Below, piece by piece: positions 5,096-8,221 of a DNA stretch of 8,221 nucleotides (its first letter is position 1; every line of letters begins with the position of its first letter). A program made the translations under genes and the position numbers. The stretch spans positions 1-8,221 of the forward strand of contig JBPCMT010000200.1 in NCBI GenBank assembly GCA_051001995.1, given 5' to 3'. The DNA is from CAWEHQ01 sp051001995 (lineage in GTDB: Bacteria > Actinomycetota > Thermoleophilia > Solirubrobacterales > Thermoleophilaceae). Below the pieces are notes generated by a model. The model was not told the origin of the DNA. It was given only the letters and a program-made list of their open reading frames with translations, and made no database searches.

Positions 5096-6587
5096 TCGCT
5101 GGTCTCGGTTCTCGCCGGTCAGATCCTGTGGTCGCCGCGCCCGAGCGCAGCGCGGCGCAGGCGGTCGCGATCGCGCCGAAGCTCAGCGCCGTCTCGAAGA
5201 AGCCCTCGTAGATCAGGGCATGGACGAACAGCACGAGCAGCACCGCGCCGAGGCCGAGCGCGAGTGTCGGCTCGCGCCGGTGGAGCTCGCGCAGCAGCAG
5301 CACGGTACCCGCGAGCAGCGCAGCGTAGGCGGCCAGCCCGAGCAGCCCGAGCTCCGCGGCGACCGTCAGCGGAGTGGTGTGCGAGGAGCTGCGGCCCAGC
5401 GATGTGCCCGTCTCCGCCTCGTCGCGGGTCGCGACCGGCTGGCCGCCGACGCCCACGCCGACCAGCGGGTGGTTCACGAAGACCGTGGCCGTGTCGAGCA
5501 CGAGCACGGAGCGGTTGCGCGTAAGGTCGGCCGCCGAGCCGCTCGCGACCGCCAGCCCCAGCGCGCCGACGGCGACCAGCGCCGCCGCCGCGACGATCGC
5601 CGCCACGAGCTTCCGCGCGAGCCGATCGCCGGCCGCGAGGGCGATCGCGAGCGCCACGGCGACCAGCGCGACCATGCTCGACTGTGAGTAGGTGAGGGCC
5701 AGGGCCGCGGCCAGCAGGACGAGCACCGCCGCGCCGGTGGCCAGCCGCAGGCGGGTGAGCCACAGCGCGACCAGCACCACCGCCATCGCCACGACGAGGT
5801 GGCGCGCGTAGATGCTCGGGTCCTGGAACAACGAGGTGACGCGGAAAAGGTCGGTTGTCGCGTTCGCGTTCGCGAGCGCGGGGGTGGAGAAGAAGACATC
5901 GCCGGCGAGCGCCTGTCCGATCCCGACGGCGGCGAAGACGCAGCCGAGCCCGACGGCGATCCAGCCGAGCGCGCGCGGCGCCCAGTCGGGGAAGGGGGCA
6001 TGCGCCACGACCGCGATCAGCACGGCCGACGGAAGCCAGTAGAGGAGGACGTCGTTGATCCCGGTCTCGAGGTCCTGGGACCACAGGAGCGATAGCGCCG
6101 TGAGCGCTATCAACGCCGTTGCGGGGTAGGCGAGCCTGCGCGGGATCGACCGCAGGCGATCGCCGCGAAGCGCGCGCCAGCCGAGCGCGAGGGCGCTCGC
6201 CGCCAGCACCGCGTAGAGCGGCAGGTAGTAGCCGACGAGGCCGTCCGGCCGGAGCGACACGAGCAGCGGCGACGCCGGGTCCGGATCGAGCGGCGGGCGC
6301 AGTGGCGCCATCACCAGGAGCAACGGAAGCACGACCGCCGGGAAGCGCACGAGCAGCGCAGCAAGCGCAGCCAGCGCCAGCGCGACCGCGGCGAGCGCCG
6401 CCACGAGCCCGCCCGAGAGCGAGATCGACGCTTCGCCGGTTCCCCCGAGCTCCTCCACGAACGCGATCGTCAGGCCCGCCGCGGCCGCCGCCAGCAGCGC
6501 GAGCCCGGCGAGCAGGAGTCCTCGCGAGCGCGCCGGAAGGAGCAGCGCGGTGCCAAGCGCGCCGGCGCAGGCCGCCGCCGCGGTCAC
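5082..6587 (-). CDS. O-antigen ligase / Wzy_C family polymerase
   Basis: A 501-residue protein with many membrane helices, the normal size for the O-antigen ligase/polymerase family (PF04932). Family hallmarks in order: SLFQDPSIYARHL (252-264), corresponding to the usual F.nPn.~A~~l segment; TYSQSSMVAL (299-308), close to the usual T.SR.~~l motif but with Ser in place of Arg; NHPLVGVGVGGQP (372-384) in the large outer loop; and SSHTTPLTVAAELGLLGLA (401-419), containing His403 in the position of the functionally important histidine. A final YEGFFETALSF (460-470) also fits the family. It should act on the outer face, polymerising or ligating lipid-linked glycan delivered by the flippase encoded just upstream. 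Sequence alone does not separate ligase from polymerase. The GTG start is well supported by GGAGG seven bases upstream. The gap to the flippase stop is 22 bp, so the two are probably co-transcribed. Confidence 0.88.
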   Translation of the reverse strand: MTAAAACAGALGTALLLPARSRGLLLAGLALLAAAAAGLTIAFVEELGGTGEASISLSGGLVAALAAVALALAALAALLVRFPAVVLPLLLVMAPLRPPLDPDPASPLLVSLRPDGLVGYYLPLYAVLAASALALGWRALRGDRLRSIPRRLAYPATALIALTALSLLWSQDLETGINDVLLYWLPSAVLIAVVAHAPFPDWAPRALGWIAVGLGCVFAAVGIGQALAGDVFFSTPALANANATTDLFRVTSLFQDPSIYARHLVVAMAVVLVALWLTRLRLATGAAVLVLLAAALALTYSQSSMVALVAVALAIALAAGDRLARKLVAAIVAAAALVAVGALGLAVASGSAADLTRNRSVLVLDTATVFVNHPLVGVGVGGQPVATRDEAETGTSLGRSSSHTTPLTVAAELGLLGLAAYAALLAGTVLLLRELHRREPTLALGLGAVLLVLFVHALIYEGFFETALSFGAIATACAALRSGAATTGSDRREPRPAITSA

Positions 6588-6594
6588 CAGTCCG

Positions 6595-6599
6595 CCTCC
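6595..6599 (-). promoter_or_regulatory. Strong Shine-Dalgarno for the ligase gene
   Basis: On the minus strand GGAGG lies 7 nt before the GTG at 6585-6587. It is the best ribosome binding site at any internal start in the window, and it fixes the start of the ligase gene within the short flippase-ligase gap. Confidence 0.75.
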
Positions 6600-6609
6600 G
6601 TTGGCTCGG

Positions 6610-8127
6610 TCACGCGCGCGCCGCGCGCAGCCGCGTCAGCACGCGGCCGCGCTCGCCCGCGCCGAGGATGCGAAACCAGGCGAGCGGGGCAAACGCCAGC
6701 AGCATCACGCCGATCAGCGCCAGCTTCGCGCCCGCGCCCTCGAGCTGGGAGGCGAGCAGCAGCGCGCCCGCGGCGCCCGCCGCCGCGGGGCCCATGCGGC
6801 TCAGCGCGGCGACGCTGGGCGGCGAGAGCCGGCGCACCATCGCGAGCAGCGCCACGCCCTCGACCGCCGCGCGCACGGTCCACGCGGCGGCGGCGCCCTC
6901 GATGCCGTAGGCCCCGAGCAGCACCAGGAACAGGCCGAGGTACAGCGGAAGCTCCACCAGCGCCAGCTTCGCCGGCAGGTCGGGGCGGCTCGATTGGACC
7001 AGCCCGAGCGCGATCTGATTGAGGCTGGCGATGAGCACGCCCACGGCGAGCCACTGGAGCACGACCTCGCTGTTCTCCGCGAACTCGGCTCCGAGCCAGA
7101 GGTCGAGCCCCTCGCCGGCGAAGGCGACCGTCACGAGCGCGACCGGGAAGAGTGCGATGAAGCCGAAGCGCACGCCGCCCGAGAAGATCGCCGCGATCCG
7201 GCTCGGGCTGCCCGCGAGGTTCAGGGCGAACGCCGGGAAGAACACGCCCGCGAGCGCGACGGAGACCACGAGCAGCTTCGTCATCACCTCGTAGGGAGTG
7301 GCGAAGTACGCCACGGCCGTGATCGAGACGAGCGCGCCGACCAGGAAGCGATCGGCCGCGATCAGGAACGCGTAGACGACGTTCCAGATCGTCACCCACG
7401 TGCCGAAGCCGAGCAGCCGCCGCAACGCGGCTCGCCGCAGGGCGATCGTCTCGCGCACCGCGGGGGTGATGCGAAGCACCAGCAGCATGTTCACGATCCA
7501 GCTGACCATGCGGCTGACGACCACCGCCGCCACCACGGGGGCCAGCGAGTCGGTGAACTGGAGCACGAGCACCGGGCCGAAGTACGTGAGCACGGACGCG
7601 GGGATGACCACCGCGTTGACGAGGTCGAAGCGCTGCCACGCTTCGAGGTGCGCTCGCAGCGCGGCCCCGGAGATCGCGAGCGGGAGCCCCGCGGCGAGCA
7701 CCCAGAAGGTGTGCAGCGTCTCGCGCTCGAGGTCGGCGGGGACGTTCAGGACGCTTTCGACGAGCCACGGCGACAGCAGCGCGACGACCGCGCCGGCGAG
7801 GATCCCGAGGACCGCCATGCCCAGCAGGGCGGTCCAGAAGAGATAAGGCACCTCGGTCTCGCGACCGGCCCCGAGCCGCTCGGCCGTGAGCTTTGTGAGC
7901 GCGCGCCCGATCCCGAGGTCGAACACCTGCGCGTAGCCGATCACGACCCAGGCGAGCGCGAGCACGCCGAACCGCGCCGTGCCGAGCCCGTCCACGAGTA
8001 GCGGGACGGCGAAGAACGCGACGACCAGCGTGGCGCCCTGGCCGGCGAGGCTGAACCCCGTGTTGCGGGCGAGCAGGCGGCCGCTCGACAGGCGCTCGCT
8101 CGGACTGCTCTCGTGGTCTTGGCTCAT
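6610..8127 (-). CDS. Wzx-type oligosaccharide flippase (MOP superfamily)
   Basis: A 505-residue polytopic membrane protein of usual Wzx length with about 12-14 hydrophobic segments. After a short polar N-terminus (1-18), RNTGFSLAGQGATLVV (21-36), PLLVDGLGTARFGVLAL (42-58) and FDLGIGRALTK (69-79) give the typical opening of polysaccharide biosynthesis flippases. There the G..~fG pattern and DLGIG mark helices 1-2. The second half repeats the layout from about 240, with FGTWVTIWNVVYAFLIAADR (241-260) and AVAYFATPYEV (271-281). It should flip undecaprenyl-diphosphate-linked glycan to the outer face. The ATG at 8125-8127 has no good Shine-Dalgarno sequence of its own, but it overlaps the stop of an upstream open frame (ATGA), so translation is probably coupled. 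The ligase gene follows after 22 bp. A different MOP-family substrate cannot be excluded, but the neighbours favour a glycan. Confidence 0.9.
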   Translation of the reverse strand: MSQDHESSPSERLSSGRLLARNTGFSLAGQGATLVVAFFAVPLLVDGLGTARFGVLALAWVVIGYAQVFDLGIGRALTKLTAERLGAGRETEVPYLFWTALLGMAVLGILAGAVVALLSPWLVESVLNVPADLERETLHTFWVLAAGLPLAISGAALRAHLEAWQRFDLVNAVVIPASVLTYFGPVLVLQFTDSLAPVVAAVVVSRMVSWIVNMLLVLRITPAVRETIALRRAALRRLLGFGTWVTIWNVVYAFLIAADRFLVGALVSITAVAYFATPYEVMTKLLVVSVALAGVFFPAFALNLAGSPSRIAAIFSGGVRFGFIALFPVALVTVAFAGEGLDLWLGAEFAENSEVVLQWLAVGVLIASLNQIALGLVQSSRPDLPAKLALVELPLYLGLFLVLLGAYGIEGAAAAWTVRAAVEGVALLAMVRRLSPPSVAALSRMGPAAAGAAGALLLASQLEGAGAKLALIGVMLLAFAPLAWFRILGAGERGRVLTRLRAARA

Positions 8128-8221
8128 CGCCTGGCGGCGCTCATGATCGCAGCGCCTCCCGGCGGCATTGGCGATCGCCCGCGCGTCCCGCGGCCCTCGA
8201 CGATGGCCGCCGCGGCGACCC
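8124..8221 (-). CDS. Probable 3' end of an upstream operon gene (partial)
   Basis: On the minus strand a frame is open from the window edge for 32 codons and ends in TGA at 8124-8126, overlapping the flippase ATG as ATGA. The visible tail reads AIVEGRGTRGRSP, then MPPGGAAIMSAARR and stop. I do not recognise it; the Ala/Gly/Arg-rich tail would suit the C-terminus of a glycosyltransferase or similar operon gene. Open frames of this length arise easily by chance in such GC-rich DNA, so the support is mainly the precise 4-bp overlap. An alternative is a 6-codon leader starting at the ATG at 8142-8144, preceded by GGGAGG. Confidence 0.42.
   Translation of the reverse strand, partial: VAAAAIVEGRGTRGRSPMPPGGAAIMSAARR
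8155..8160 (-). promoter_or_regulatory. GGGAGG, possible ribosome binding site before the flippase
   Basis: On the minus strand GGGAGG lies 10 nt before an ATG at 8142-8144 that opens a 6-codon frame (MSAARR, stop) ending in the ATGA overlap with the flippase. It lies 27 nt from the flippase ATG itself, too far for direct use. It could load ribosomes that reinitiate at the flippase, or it could be chance within a longer coding frame. Confidence 0.3.

Noticed and set aside
6550..8001. 483-codon plus-strand open frame opposite the flippase gene
   Set aside because: Its translation is a repetitive Arg/His/Glu/Gln/Asp-rich string with no domain pattern, as expected for the complement of a GC-rich membrane-protein gene. 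The flippase on the other strand has clear helices and family motifs.

Overview
The window is very G+C-rich, roughly three quarters by eye, and nearly fully coding. It uses GTG and TTG starts and has tightly packed or overlapping genes. The protein types (a lone LytR C-terminal domain protein, a membrane-anchored FlgD-Ig protein, a GT39-like GT-C enzyme, Wzx and Wzy-like proteins) suggest a high-GC actinobacterium. Thermoleophilia/Solirubrobacterales is my guess from protein style, not something I can prove here. The locus looks like part of a cell-surface polysaccharide or glycoconjugate gene cluster.

Layout: (1) 3-836 (+): the 3' part of a Pro/Ala-rich, single-pass membrane protein ending in a LytR_C domain. 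(2) 856-2019 (-): a GT4 (GT-B fold) glycosyltransferase, convergent with the first gene, with a GC-rich hairpin at the junction. (3) 2039-3043 (+): a single-chain Alg14-Alg13 fusion glycosyltransferase, divergent from the GT4 gene with only 19 bp between start codons. (4) 3044-3182: a 139-bp gap with a weak hairpin and a possible promoter or ribosome binding site. (5) 3183-3686 and 3683-5095 (+): a translationally coupled pair, a small membrane-anchored FlgD-Ig-like protein and a polytopic GT39-like glycosyltransferase. (6) 5082-6587 (-): an O-antigen ligase/polymerase (Wzy_C) family protein, whose 3' end overlaps the preceding gene tail to tail by 14 bp. (7) 6610-8127 (-): a Wzx-type flippase, upstream of the ligase gene in the same operon. 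(8) 8124-8221 (-): an open frame running off the window edge that overlaps the flippase start by ATGA, probably the 3' end of another operon gene.

A working model (inference): cytoplasmic glycosyltransferases (GT4 and the Alg14-Alg13 fusion) extend a lipid-linked glycan. The flippase moves it across the membrane, and the Wzy_C protein polymerises or ligates it outside. The GT-C enzyme adds sugars from a polyprenyl-phosphate donor on the outer face, perhaps with the FlgD-Ig protein as an outward-facing partner. The LytR_C protein may act at the cell wall. No priming phosphoglycosyltransferase, sugar-nucleotide pathway gene, RNA gene, CRISPR array, insertion sequence or phage gene was seen. There is no non-coding stretch longer than 139 bp.
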